A DNA stretch of 64,000 nucleotides from Lathyrus oleraceus (GCF_024323335.1 NC_066580.1:138411889-138475888); one strand, 5' to 3'; numbered from the stretch's first letter, positions 22,142-34,439 are shown. Notes: generated by a model from the letters alone, not told the origin. Numbers and translations: made by a program.

Positions 22142-23807
22142 GGTAATCTACATGAAAATAATGAAAATATAAGTATCAATAACATATTTAATTAGGCCTT
22201 TAATTAAATATGCTCCCACTATTTTACTCAAAACAAATGACCCTCACCATTTGATTCGGAAAATCCCGTTGAAAGATTTTCTAGTGGGTCGAGATCCACA
22301 TTTCACTTTGTTTTAAGTCCACGTAGGCGGATTACACAAAACTAGGTTATTTAAGTAGGAACTCCTTCCAATTGTATCTAATACAACTCTCGAATATTTT
22401 AGTTGGGTGAATAACTCCTTATTCCAATCCATCACATGGATCATTTCCAACTCTTGCTTCTAAACATATATAATCTTATTATAATTTGTTTAGTTAAGTT
22501 TGACCCATTGTTTTAGCAATTGGATATTACAATTATCCCATCGCACCTTACTAATATAGAACATGCACCTCGCATAGGCAAAACCTACATTATCCGATAC
22601 TAGTCTTGATGAGTGCTAAAACTTGGAAAGCATAAACTTAATATTTAATTTGAGGGAATTTGCAATTATTCCGATCTCACTGGCTTATTTATCATATAAA
22701 TCATCTCTCATATGCATCAACATACATTCACATGCATCAACATACATAATGAAACAATTATGGCCCCTAGCGCAATTGTTCTCCCAAGCCAATGAGAGAA
22801 CCTAAGCTAACCTAATAACGATCTAAGCTTTTCCAAGCAAGATCTTCAAGGTTGTCCTCCTTTGATATTGAATTCTTCTCTTTCTTCATAACATTACATT
22901 ACATAAAAGAAACTCGTTTTACATACGAGGGAGTGAGATGAGAAAAGAAGTTACATTAAGAGATTAAAAGAGAGGCACGACACGCATGTCGTATTTTAAA
23001 AACCCAAAACAAAATAAAGGAAAACTAAGGCCATAACCGATCACCACAAGACAATAATAACAAAAACACATTATTATTATTATTAATTTTAATTCTTTTA
23101 ATTAATTAAAACCAAATTAAATTTCGGCGATCGATCACGCTACGCAGAGTTAGTAGGGGGTCTACTGCCTGGTCAGCGGACGGTGGTTCCGCTGACTAAT
23201 CAGCGGAAGGGGGTCAAGGGGGCAGCGACCATGGCCGAAATTTTTAAAGAACAATTCATTTGAAATCGACTTCGATTTTCACATCAGCACTTGATACTTT
23301 AAAGCACAACTCTTGCGCAGTCACAACCCTAATCGCATAACTCTTTGACAACACAACCCTTGTGCCATCATTAACCCTAATGCACCAATTTCAGACCGTC
23401 AAACACACCTCGATTGTTGATTCAGTATGATTGATCAACACGTTATTGCTTCACCATACTAATTTCGGATCAAGAAGTAAACGATCATTGTTCGCTCAAA
23501 GGAAAAAAACCATTAAGTGTTTGAATGAACGAAACAGAAACAATATATCATATATACCGTATTTTGCATCAGGATTACTTATATCATATATATAACTTGA
23601 TCAATCTCAATTGCATAACCTATGGACGATCGATGTATAGCTGCTTCACCATACTAATGTCGGATTCCGAAGCATAGTCAACATCAATCATCCAAATCGT
23701 ACACACATGATGCCAAATTTAATGACTCGTTTATTCTTTGATTCATTCTGTCTTTTAATCGTATTAATACAGAAAATAAACAGCTATCAGATGCATGGTT
23801 TCGTAAG
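22142..23807 (-). other. copia 5' leader
   Basis: About 1.7 kb between primer site and gag ATG with no coding signal; it contains a short GC-rich patch at 23130-23235. Confidence 0.6.
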
Positions 23808-23822
23808 TGGCTCTGATACCAC
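23808..23822 (-). other. copia primer binding site (initiator tRNA-Met type)
   Basis: The plus strand reads ggctctgatac next to the LTR end; its reverse complement is a near match to the TGGTATCAGAGCC motif complementary to the 3' end of initiator tRNA-Met, apparently one base short. Confidence 0.65.
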
Positions 23823-23824
23823 TA

Positions 23825-24053
23825 AAGGAGAATAGAGATCCATAACGCAACGAAATTTAAAATTTCTCCTTTAGTGATCCTTACGAATGAGCATGACCAG
23901 TGATAGAATCATTACCTCTTGTGGCGATTGTAACCTTTGATGCAGATCTATGGAGTGATCACGAATGTTGAACGATGACAATGCCTCTACTCAGTCCACA
24001 CGAACGGATTCCTTCAATCTCAGTGCTAGCTACTACGAATGAAGGCTTTGAGT

Positions 24054-24092
<39 letters not shown>

Positions 24093-25188
24093 GAAATTGC
24101 AACTGCTCACTTGCTTCTACACAAGGGTTCTATTCATAGAACCACTTGTGTGGGCTGCAAGCTAAAAAGCCCACTCAAGTGTATGTGGCCCATATCTTAT
24201 AATATGTCAAAATTACTTAAGCGTGTGGTACCTTACCATATTTCGTATTCTACTTAAGTACACCGTACCTTACGATGTTCTACAATTCACTTAAGTGCAC
24301 CGTACATTACGGTATTCCTTAGTTACTCCATCTCTCATCAATCCGTTCTTTTGTGTGTGACCCTGTAGGTTTTCGCGGCATTGGCAATTATATTAAATCA
24401 CATATTTAACATAATAAACAATGAGCGGTATCTAGCAACACATCACTGCTACCAAAGACACGAAAATGTCATGTGATCTGACAAATCCTTTTGTGATAAT
24501 ACTTATGTGTATAATTACCCTTTTTCCCTTATGTCTATATTGAACACAAGGCATAGACCGTGTCATCCTTGTCCAGTTCAATATTGGGCCCATAGACATT
24601 TATCCTATTACGCAGGATGTGCAAATTCCATCTAGGTCACTCATGTCCCTTAGCATGTTTCGTGGAGTACCCATCAATTGTCTCTATGGTCATCTAGTTA
24701 CGGACAATGTTTGATCAGCAATAAGGAACTCGACTCTACGTCTAGGATCCATAGTGGTTTCAGGTCGAAGGGTGGTATACACCATTATCACCATGAGAAT
24801 AACTTATGACACTTTGCATAACATTCTATATAGTATTCTCATAGCGGGTCAATCCAGTATAAATATTACTCTTAATATTCATACTTATGTTTAAGACTTG
24901 ATAACTCCTTATCCATGATCCATGAGATGTGATCATCATTCTATATACATAATAGTCTTAATGCTTTAATGTTATCCCACTTCACAATAAAGCTCAACTA
25001 TGGATACTTTAAGAATAGTGTCCTTATGTTTAATGTGATCTCATGATTATGTCACACTTGATACATTAAACGGACTATCTATTCTAGGGACTTTATTAGA
25101 CAAACATAATAAAGAAAAAGTCTTTTATTATTAATAAATAATTCGATACAAGTACCAAAAGCATTGGCCTCTAGGGCTTACACCAACA
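23825..25188 (-). repeat. copia 5' LTR, full length (~1.36 kb)
   Basis: On the minus strand it starts TGTTGGTGTAAGCCCTAGAG at 25188 and ends at the primer site. Its 3' half matches the truncated LTR at 19667-20308. A GA microsatellite at 24051-24089 is longer here than in the other LTR. Confidence 0.85.
24051..24089. repeat. (GA)n microsatellite in copia LTR
   Basis: Expanded GA run compared with about 12 bases in the paired LTR near 19895. Confidence 0.9.
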
Positions 25189-25193
25189 TTGCT
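25189..25193 (+). repeat. target site duplication TTGCT, right
   Basis: Direct repeat of 19662-19666. Confidence 0.8.
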
Positions 25194-26030
25194 CAACAAG
25201 TTATAATTTCTTTATCATCTTCTCTTGTTACCTCCCAACAAACTGGAGGGTCAAAGATGTCCACAAGTCCAAACTTGACAATAGGGGCATAAAAATGTCT
25301 AGTATTGAAAGCCTTAGTTAAAATATCACCTACTTGTGAACTAGAAGCAAGAGAAAGAAGCCTCAGAGTCCTTCTTGGACCTTCAACATGACAATGTGAC
25401 AATAAATATTCAAGTGGTTAGTTCGCTCATGAAAGATATGATTTACAGTTATATATATAGTATTTTGACTATCACAATAGAGCACAATCTGTCTAATGCA
25501 TGTTGGACCAATATCCTTCAAAAGAAAATTGAGTCATTGTAATTTTTTTATTGTTGTTACAAGATCTTTATATTCAGCTTCAACTGATGAACATGACATA
25601 TCACTTTGCTTCTTTGATTTCTACAGAATGAGAGAGTGACAAAGAAAGAAGAAAAATCCTGATATATACCTTGTAGTGTCTAACCATCCCCTAGGCAACA
25701 TAACTGAATCCCTGCAATTGAATGACAAACTTTTTGGGAAAAATAAGACCACATTCTGGAGCATTTTTCAAGTACGTCAAAACACTCATAGCAACTTTGT
25801 GATGATTCTCTGTTGGTGAGGACATGTATTAACTTAGTTGTTGTATGGCATGATCAATGTTAGACCTGGTTGTAGTGAGATAAATCAATTGTTCAACAAG
25901 CCTTCTATAGGCCCATGCGTCATCCAAGGATGACTATCATCATTTCTTAGCTTGATGGAAGGATCAAGGGGTGTGCTTCTGATCTTAGTAATAGATTCGG
26001 AGTTTCCCATTGCAACACAACATCGATCTA
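25194..26030 (-). pseudogene. older copia reverse transcriptase/RNase H remnant
   Basis: Minus-strand reading in broken frames gives RNase H pieces: SGFFFFLCHSLI, SSVEAEYKDLV, YCDSQNTIYITVNHIFHERT, and the conserved C-terminus SSSQVGDILTKAF then FGLVDIFDPPVCW (25402-25193). These are in family order. It is the target of the younger copia insertion, which cut it just after the pol C-terminus at 25193. Multiple stops show long decay. Confidence 0.75.
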
Positions 26031-26049
26031 CGACAGATCAACAATAATA

Positions 26050-27400
26050 CCACCACTAGAAATCACATGCTCAAGAAAACTCACTTCTTTCAACCAAAGG
26101 TCACACTTGGACAGCTTGACACAAAGCTTCCTCTCTCATAAAGTCTACAACACTACCCTAAGATGTTCCACATGCTCTTCATTAGACTTAGAATATATCA
26201 AAATATCATCGATGAACACAACCACAAACTAATCTAGATAAGGATGGAAAATCTTATTCATATACTCCATAAACACATCTGGTGCATTAGACACACCAAA
26301 CGACATCAGAGAATATTCATAGTGACCATATCTCGTTCTGAATGCAGTCTTCGGAATATCTTATGGTTTCACTCAAATTTGATGATAATTTGAACAAAAA
26401 TCAATTTTCCTAAACACGTAAACACCAACTAACTGATCCATCCGATCATCAATTCTCGGAAGAGGATACTTATTCTTGATAGTAACCTGGTTCAGTTGTC
26501 GATACTCAACACACAAATTCATGCTACCATCTTTCTTCTTAACTAACAACACTGACGCTTCCCACGGTGAAACACTCGGTCGAAAGAACTTCTTCTCAAG
26601 TAGTTCCTCTAACTGTTTCTTCATCTTACTAAGATATGAAGCATACATCCTATAGGAATCCATCGGCACAAGACTAATATCAGGTACTAAGTCTATAACA
26701 AACTCTACCTCACGCTCTGGCGGCAAATTACTAATGTCATATGGGAACACTTTAGGATACTCACACAAACTAGGTACATCCGTAATCATTATCTCGTTTC
26801 CCCCTCTCAAGGATGCAAAAACCATGAACACATGAGAGCTCTCTCTCAAGTACATCCTTACCTGCCTCACGATCATGAAACTCGACTCTGTACTTTCCTC
26901 AAATTCAAGAAAATTCACTGATTTATCAAAATAATTGATATGAACATGGTTGAACTCCAACCAATTCATTCCCAGAATAACATCGAGTTAACTTAGAGGC
27001 AAACAAACTAAGTCAATCCTAAAATCTCTACCATAAATTTTCAAAGGACAATTCACACACACCAACAAAGTAGTCACATAACCATTAGTTAGGGTATCAA
27101 TGACCATGCTACCATTCATAGTAGACACTTCCATATTCAATCTTTTCACACACTCAATATATATGAACTTTAAATCTTCCTCTTCAAACTCAGGGAATAA
27201 CACTGACTTGTCCAAAATACTGCACTCTTGCAATCAACAACATGATGAACCAACCCTCCACACCAGAAACATTTTGAAGAATCATAAGCTCCTACAGTGA
27301 AACGGTTAGAAAAACAAACGAGTACTGATAGTGTTTCACACATATTTCGTATACAAGAGAACAAACAACATTACAAAAACCTGGTCGGATAGATCTATCT
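26050..27400 (-). pseudogene. Tekay-like Ty3/gypsy protease-reverse transcriptase remnant
   Basis: On the minus strand, 27364-27170 holds a CCHC knuckle (CFWCGGLVHHVVDC), 27233-26988 the protease C-terminal part, and 26969-26373 the linker and reverse transcriptase start ([52 protein letters not shown]). The same words occur with few changes in the intact copy at 52400-53000, so it is the same lineage. Reading continues in broken frames to about 26050 with the FIDDIL-type catalytic region. Nearly all of gag is missing between the primer-site remnant and the knuckle. Frames are interrupted at 26969-26988 and beyond. Confidence 0.8.
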
Positions 27401-27412
27401 TCTCTAACACCA
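27401..27412 (-). other. degenerate primer site of the gypsy remnant
   Basis: The minus strand reads TGGTGTTAGAGA against the TGGTATCAGAGC of the intact element (51030-51041), three bases after a TGTAACACC-type LTR edge at 27416. Confidence 0.6.
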
Positions 27413-28049
27413 CTATGTAACACCCTAAACCCAAAAACTTATATAAAAAGATTTAATTAACAATTTATGGTGTCACTACGACAACCATCCAATTTTTTTT
27501 TTGAAAACATTTAACGACATGGAGTGGAGTTAACATAATAAAACTTCAAAATCAAATTTCACAAATAAAGTATTATTAATGTTAGACTTCTCAAGTTATT
27601 ATGAGACAAAGAATAATAGGATCAAAAGAAACGAGAAGATGTTTTTGGATTTGGAAACGAATGGGACTAAACCTAGGTTTTTTATTAATGTGTCTGACAA
27701 GATTTTGCAATCCTGCTCCTACGTATCTCAATGAGAACTCAAGGCACACATAGTTTTGGGTAGAAAATATTTGTTTGTTGGCCGATTTTAGCGAAAGCTA
27801 TCTTGTATTAATCGATGAGAAACATTGTTTTACCCAAAACAGATGAGGAGCAGACGTATACATCACATCGAATGGATTTATAAATCAACATTCGGAAAAA
27901 CGTCACTTATCTCAATTCAACAATTGCAGATGAAACATTGCTTTGCATCATCTTAAGACAAGATATCTTTCGTTTATGAAAAAGTTTTTTTTATTAATCG
28001 TACGAAGACGAAAAAAAAGTTTGGTTGGTTGGATATATTTTTGGGCTTG

Positions 28050-28305
28050 AAAGACAAGTATTTATGACTTGCAAGCTCTTACAACTTGGGTCAAATACTA
28101 GGGACTACATATGGACCTTTCACCCAGATAATCTTTTTCTTTCAATTTTATTGAGAAAAGAAGTTTGAATATTTACAAGTGTTTTGGAGGGAAGACGAAT
28201 ACTCATGGCTTGCAAGTTCTTACAACTTAGACCTAACATTCGGGATTACGACTGGATCTTTCACCCAGGTAATCTTTTTCTTCCAATTTTATTAAGAAAA
28301 GGGTT
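28050..28305 (+). repeat. two-unit direct repeat (~125 bp)
   Basis: Two units share gacttgcaagctcttacaact and ggacctttcacccagataat followed by ctttttcttccaattttatt, with small differences. Confidence 0.8.
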
Positions 28306-28608
28306 TGAATATTAAATTAAAATGATCAATGTACGAAAGTTTGAAATCATTGAAAATTAAATGGATATTGCTTAAAAACTCAATGTAAGAAGACCCCAAA
28401 AATAAGCCAAGTAAAATAAATAAATAAATAAAAAGTTATTTACAACACACTTAAAAATTAAATCGAAAAGAGTAAAATCAACAAGTATTTAAAAAATAGG
28501 ATTAGATAAAAGGGTACAAAATGGTAAAATAAATCGTAAGAAGTTATAATTTTTTTATTAATAAAATGGCAAGTATGGAAATAAAAACAATTGAAATTAG
28601 GATTTACT

Positions 28609-28676
28609 GTCACCAAGGATCAAACCCATGGCCTGGTGGGAAGTAGTGAATGCCTCAACCATCTAACCATGGGTGA
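28609..28676 (-). other. tRNA-like A-box/B-box motif inside LTR sequence
   Basis: Minus strand: ccatggttagatggttgaggc, then about 30 bases on gggtttgatccttgg, reminiscent of Pol III A and B boxes. No cloverleaf can be built with confidence. It may be a decayed tRNA-derived insertion or chance. Confidence 0.3.
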
Positions 28677-29450
28677 TTAATTGACATTTAATTATGTTCA
28701 ACAATACATATATAAAAAACTAACCGAAAATTTTAAAAAATAAAAAAGGGGTTAGGCCAGGTGGGCGGATAAGAGGCCCACTCTAGAAAATATGTTGTTG
28801 GGGCGCTGGGTGTAAGGGGCAGGTCGGATCCCCCTGACCCAATTAGGATTTAACTAGAGGGGAAGGGAGGAAAACCCTAGCCCCCACTTGCAGTAGCCGT
28901 TCTCTCCTTTCTCAACTCAGGAAAACACTCTATGTGAAAACGAGACAAATTCCAATAGCCATGGAAACACATCTCTTTCAAATCACACAAACAAAATATA
29001 GCTCTCTACCGAAACCGACACAATTTCCATTCTTCTTCGAAATATAACAAATTTCCATCCGAAATCTCACACGGCCATGAATATCATTCCTCAATCGAAA
29101 CTTAGATGCGAAGGAAACCGAATGAAACATCTTATTTAAAACACGCAAAACAAATAAAGCAAACAATTACTCCATGCCATTGAACAAAACTCCAGGTTAT
29201 AATGAAACATTCACAACCCTTACGATCAAATCAACGCAAAAACACGGCCATATTGTTACAAACAGCAGCATACAGAAAGCATAAATTAAAAGGCAAATCA
29301 ACGATCAAGTCAAGAAATTTTCTTTTACCTAGCAGAATATTCGTGAAGAGCTACCTAAAGATATGTGCTTTCTTGACTCTCTCGGAATCGAGTTCCTCCT
29401 TCCCTTCAATCACTCCTTCTTTATAGTTGTGTAGTCGTTTCAAGTTTAAA

Positions 29451-30914
29451 ATAAAAAAATGCAGTGCTCTGTATCAGGATGCTAAAAGGGATGGCTAAGT
29501 TTTTTTTCTTGATGAATGTGTTGGTTGTTGGTTTTGTATTCTTTTATTGTGAAGATGATCTGCTAGGGTTGTTCTCATGTACCAGTGGTGTGTATTAGTG
29601 AATGTTAGGGTCTTCTTTTTTAGTGTGTTTTCTTTTTAAAGTTGTGGTATTTGCTAAGATTTTTTATGGCTGTTGGAGTTCTTTTCTTAATGGATTCCCC
29701 ATTTTTCCCTTGATATACTTCTGACGTTATAATGAATGAGATTAGGGATTGCAATAGTGATGTAATTGTTGTGGTATGATAAAAAAGTAATATAATTGAT
29801 CAACTTTTCAGAAGTACAAAGTTGTTTTGACAAGTTAATGCAAATTGTTATTGCGCTGCTGCACTTTTCTTTACTCATGGCAACTTGTTTTTTGCACTGC
29901 TTGTTTTGCTTTTTGGTTTAATACTTGTTTCCAGTTTCATACTAATTTGTCAATATTTTTTCTGTTTGCAAGAGGACAAATACTCTTCTTTCCAAAGTCA
30001 GATGATGAAAGAGAAGAGATTCCCACGTAAAGAGCCTTAAGACTAAGCCAAAATGCACCTTGAGGGACCCTTCACATGGAAATGCTATTTTTTTTTGTAT
30101 TATTGTAAAATAAAAATGTGCTATTTATTAAAACATTTGTTTTTCTCATTTTTTGTGATTTTAAAAAAAATAATGTAAAAGGGGGATATAATTTTTTTTT
30201 TTGAATTTTGATGTAACCATAATATCTAAAAACAAATTAAATAGTATCCAAAAGTAAAGATGTGAATATCATGCCTGCTATGACTTAATTCTAGTTTAAA
30301 TCGAATCAAACATTATTATTATTAATACTACCTAACCAAAATAAACTTAAACATGTAAATCAAAATGTTTTCTTGCTAGAACTTAATGAAATAAAGAAAT
30401 AAGACAAGACGAAAAACAAGAAACACTCACTTTGAAATATAATGCAAAGACAATGTCTTAATTTATCAAGGTCAAGTTTTAAAGATCACCAAAACAAATC
30501 TCAAATTACTCATACTATTAGGCATCCAAAGCAATGCATGAAGGCTCATAGTAAACCTTACCAGTAATCTGACAAAGGTTAAATTAGATTCATCACCAAT
30601 ATCGATTATGATCATGTAATGAATAAGAGAATGTAGGGATTGATGAGAACAAATGAATCAGACAAAGCGACCAATCAACATGAATTATGCATGGAACATG
30701 AAATCCCCATGTCTAGATGATCATCAATTCAGATAATGAGATGTAGATGAATGAATGGTAAATGAATAGTTACGGATAAATGAATCCCAATGAATACATG
30801 CAGATGAACTAGATGGGGCAAAGTTTAGGGTATGACAGAAGCATAGGTCGACTTGTAAGGTTATGTGTTGTCTATAGGTCGACTCAACACATAAAACAGA
30901 GCCTACAGGCTTTA
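29451..30914. other. unassigned, AT-rich, probably transposon-derived
   Basis: No gene supported. A possible LTR terminus lies at 30837, where the plus strand reads agggtatgaca (TGTCATACCCT on the other strand), but no partner end was found. From about 30840 GTCGAC-containing words appear. Confidence 0.4.
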
Positions 30915-31285
30915 ATAATGCAGCATACGTGTCGACTTGTATCATCTATGTGTCAACCTGAAGTTTAGAAAAGTCATCTATAGGTCGACCTATAAGTGTA
31001 TGTGTCGACCTATGTGTTAAGCAGGTCAACCTATAGTCATATGTGTCGACCTATAATGAAGTTTTTTCACTTAAAACCAAATTTTTCATGCTCAACATAA
31101 TATTTTGATGCACAAATCTTTTTCAGGTCATTTCTAACAATGTTGACATGCTTCCTAATGCAAACATGTTGAAATTAGATAGACTCAGATGATACCGTCC
31201 AATATACATAAACGCTATTTTTAATTTTGACATCATAAAAAACATATCTAAACGAAAAAATACACTCACAATGATCCACTCCTTA
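30915..31285 (-). repeat. repeat R, uninterrupted copy (GTCGACCTATA-rich)
   Basis: Its reverse complement aligns with 49097-49163 followed directly by 63767-64000, at roughly 80% identity by eye, with the word ggacggtatcat intact at 31183-31200. Four to five copies of taggtcgacctata-type palindromes lie in its left part. It represents the relative of the locus into which the large Tekay tandem inserted. Confidence 0.85.
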
Positions 31286-31390
31286 TCTTATAACATACGG
31301 TCAAGCTATAGTACTTTCATTGAAAAATAATGTGGATTCTCTCAAAGTGAAAAAAAAATCATTTTAGTTTGTATCAGTACCAAAAAGCTA

Positions 31391-31611
31391 TGTTAATGGA
31401 GATGGATGAATTATATGAAGATCAGATTATGCAATTAACAAGAATTGAGAAATCAAAGCATAAGATGGATAAATTTTACAATAAACAAGTCAAACTTAAA
31501 AGATTTGTTGAAGAAGACATGGTTTGAAAAATTATTTTACTAATTAAAATTAAAGATCTTAAATTTAAAAAAGTGATCACCAAAATGGAAAGAATCCTTT
31601 ATTATTAGCGT
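31391..31611 (+). pseudogene. Ty3/gypsy integrase C-terminal-like fragment
   Basis: Plus-strand reading from the ATG at about 31395 gives a helical, charged segment ending FYNKQVKLKRFVEEDMV, then a TGA where the family usually has Trp, and continued similar reading to a TAG. This matches the tail of gypsy integrases (…YNK-x-V-x-x-R-x-F-x-x-G-D-x-V-W-K). It is short and isolated, so the call is tentative. Confidence 0.45.
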
Positions 31612-31980
31612 TGTTTTTAGTGGGGAACAACTAGTTAACATGGAGCGCAACACCAGTTAAGTGTATTATGATATGTGTTGACATTGTTCTAAAAGTTAAA
31701 ATCCATCTTTCACTTTTCAATTTAAACTATTCAACCATTCGTTATAAGAGCTCTTACCAATTTCATCGAGTCTTGGTTAAATTACTTTTTGCAAGTTGGC
31801 TTAAAGTTATTCACTAGATTATGACTATAATCATATCAATTTGATTAATAGAGTTATTTGTTCATATCGTTGTGACCTAGCTTTTCTTCTAAAAAATTAT
31901 TTAGAGGTAAATTTTCAATATATGGTAAATGTGAGAAATATTTAGTTTAAGTTGTGTGCATAATTAATTAGTGATAAATA
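31612..31980. other. AT-rich DNA without recognised feature
   Basis: Nothing supported on either strand. Confidence 0.5.
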
Positions 31981-32386
31981 GAATTTTTTTTATTTAAATA
32001 ATTCATTTTTTAAATAAATATCCAAAATAACCCATTTTTAAAACTATTTTCCAAAATAATTTACTTTCAAATAAAAAAAATTCTCAAAACAAATGAGGCG
32101 TCAATCCAATTGATGTTTGTATACAACACATAAGAGGAGACGACAATCTAATTGACGACAGTGTACAAATATATATAAGAGATAGTATATTCTCTCTCCT
32201 ACGTGTTTGTACAGTATCATCAATTGAATTTACGTCTTCTCTTAAATGTTGTACACATGCGCAAATTGAAATGAAGTCTCCTTTATTTTGATCTTTTTTT
32301 TAAAGTAGATTATTTTAGAAAATAAATGAAAAAATGAGTTATTTTAAATATTTATTTAAAAAATTTGATAATTTAGATAAAATTTT
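31981..32386. mobile_element. foldback MITE (~400 bp)
   Basis: The left ~170 bases and the reverse complement of the right ~170 bases match: ttttttaaataaatat(c/t)(c/t)aaaataac(c/t)cattttt, then gtgtacaa and agaggagacg / agaagacgt. The element could fold into one long hairpin. It has no coding capacity and resembles Mutator-type MITEs in its long AT-rich inverted repeats. Target duplication unclear. Confidence 0.6.
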
Positions 32387-32829
32387 CGACAAATAAGGAA
32401 TGCCTTATTTATCATTTTGTCTAGAACTCACCTTAAACCCTACTTAGGTAAAATTAGAAATATTACTAAGGTGCAACGTGCATTATATTTTTCTTAGTTT
32501 ACAACGTATGTGTCGTATGATGTGTATGTATGAAATCATTGTGAAATTGTGACTAATCGGATGCGTTTATTTGATCAAGTTGTTAAAATGTGAAATTCTC
32601 TTCATGTGAATTATGCAAAAATCTCTATATAAGAAATATAAAAAAAAAGTGTTTGCTAAAATGGGATATTATCTAATGTTAAGAGTTACTATGAAACCAT
32701 TAATTTTTTTAATACTCAGATATAATATACATCTAGAAGATACATTATATATAGTTTAATTGGTACTGATAAGATTCTATCAACAACGTTATATATACAC
32801 GTTCAAAATAAATAATATACATAAATGAC
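32387..32829. other. AT-rich DNA without recognised feature
   Basis: No gene seen; may include the inner edge of the LTR to the right. Confidence 0.4.
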
Positions 32830-34429
32830 ACATGATATACAACAATGTCCACATGATCCACAACGGAATATCACAATCCAAAAAGTCTGATCGTCAAAAC
32901 ACCATAAAGCAAGCTTATCCTTACCTTTATCCTGCACAAAACTACCTGAAACAACAACAGTAATAGTGGGGGTGAGATAATAATCTCAGTGAATTCCCCT
33001 ATCTTATGGGTTCACTCGGCTCTAAAGGGATTTCTTATCGTTTGTTAACTTAAGTTATTCAACTTTGTCTTACTTGTGCATAGTTACACAATAGAACAAG
33101 GACTTAAGCATCTAAGGGAATTTCTTACTGTAACATTCAACATGAGTTAACGTAAACTCAATGAATCACTACTCGGGAATGCACAACAAAGTATCTTTCC
33201 CGGGCCGATCTTATGTCTAGGACTATGGACACGGGTCACAAATCTCTGCTTCCTCGGACTATTTCTCCATACCCGATATGAATCCACAAACTATGGACAC
33301 GAGTCACGATTGTCCCCACAACAAGGATTGTCTCTCCGGCTAATCTGAATCAACAGAATATAGTCATGGTTCACGAGCTTTCCCATAGCATGAAATACTT
33401 CTCCCCCCAATCTAAATCCACAAATTATGGTCACGACAGTATCCACCAAATAATCATTCATCTTCCAGACTACTACTCTATATGAGTCTTAAACTCAGGT
33501 TACACACAAATAAGAGTTATTCCCGAATACACGATTGGTTCATTAATCACCATGTGATTACCCTCATCAAACACCATGTAATTATATCACAATCACCATG
33601 AATTGATATCATAAATACCATATGATTCTATCACAATCACAGTATTACAACGTGTTTCCATACAAGCTAGTTGAATCGCAACTATGATATCATTATCCAT
33701 CCATGTCTTCAGCATTCTCGTAGATGGGACAACTCACCTCTAGCGACTACTCACTCACTGATGCACACTGAGACACCTCTTACATTCGAGTAAGGAAACA
33801 TAACAGAGTGAGAAACAACCATCCATCAACAATGTATAACATCATTAGACATAATTTGATACCAATCATATGGGTTTTCACAATCAAGCATGCAATACAC
33901 AAGAACTTCATGCATCAATACTAATTTTATGCTCATGACAAAACATACAAACCCTAATTCCCTTTTCATGGATTTCCCCCACCAAAGTTATGTCTAACTT
34001 AGAACCGACCTTGAATCAAGAAGATAATGAGATTGAGTTGAAATCCTCGTTGATGCAAGGTTTCTTCTTCTTCCAAGTTTTCCTCTTCTTTTCTTCTCTT
34101 CTTCTTCTCTTCTTTCTCTTCTTTATCTTCTTCTCCTGACTTATCTTCTTTCTTCTTACTAACAAAGGCAAGTGGTTGGTATGAGAGAGAAGGGAAAATA
34201 TCTTAAATTGAGATATTTCTTCTAGTGAGCAATTGACCAATTATCAATGTTACCAAAATGTTCCTTCTTTTACTAATCAATAAATGTCAATCAAATTGAA
34301 TAAGAATTAAGCTCATATAAGTTCACCAATTACCATATTTGTCTCAATTGACAAAGAATAGAGCATATAGGAACTCAGTTTGTCTCAACTAACAAGGTAC
34401 AAAGATTTAAGAGGATATGAGATATTACA
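32830..34429 (-). repeat. gypsy 3' LTR (left boundary approximate)
   Basis: Lies directly after the integrase/chromodomain remnant on the minus strand and starts there with TGTAATATCTC at 34429. It contains three to four degenerate ~80-bp direct repeats (33200-33440, word actatggacacgggtcac) and a strongly pyrimidine-rich block (34060-34140). No coding content. Confidence 0.6.
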
Positions 34430-34439
34430 TTCTTCCATT

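Larger units (their letters stand above)
19662..25193 (-). mobile_element. Ty1/copia retrotransposon deletion derivative with TSD
   Basis: The minus-strand element spans 19667-25188, flanked by the 5-bp direct repeat TTGCT (19662-19666 and 25189-25193). Both outer ends are TG...CA. In element orientation it has a full 5' LTR (25188-23825), a primer site, a 1.7 kb leader, gag, a damaged protease, the integrase N-terminal half, and then a jump into the middle of the 3' LTR. Reverse transcriptase, RNase H, polypurine tract and the first ~690 bases of the 3' LTR are missing. A short KWVF-type reverse transcriptase start is left at the junction. The flanking DNA on the right is the RNase H tail of an older copia element on the same strand, so this is a nested insertion. 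Confidence 0.85.
27416..29450 (-). repeat. LTR-like sequence of the gypsy remnant
   Basis: Starts with TGTAACACCCTAAAC, the LTR terminus expected next to the primer site. No matching outer end was found, so the right boundary is arbitrary. It includes two ~125-bp direct repeats (28050-28305) and a tRNA-like motif (28609-28676). No coding signal; ORFs at 28978-29426 are short and unsupported. Confidence 0.5.

Noticed and set aside
29202..30030. Short ORFs on both strands between LTR-like sequence and repeat R.
   Set aside because: No homology recognised and no conserved structure; likely chance.
34016..34240. Lys/Arg-rich minus-strand ORF.
   Set aside because: Produced by a pyrimidine-rich tract in an LTR; low complexity with no family signal.
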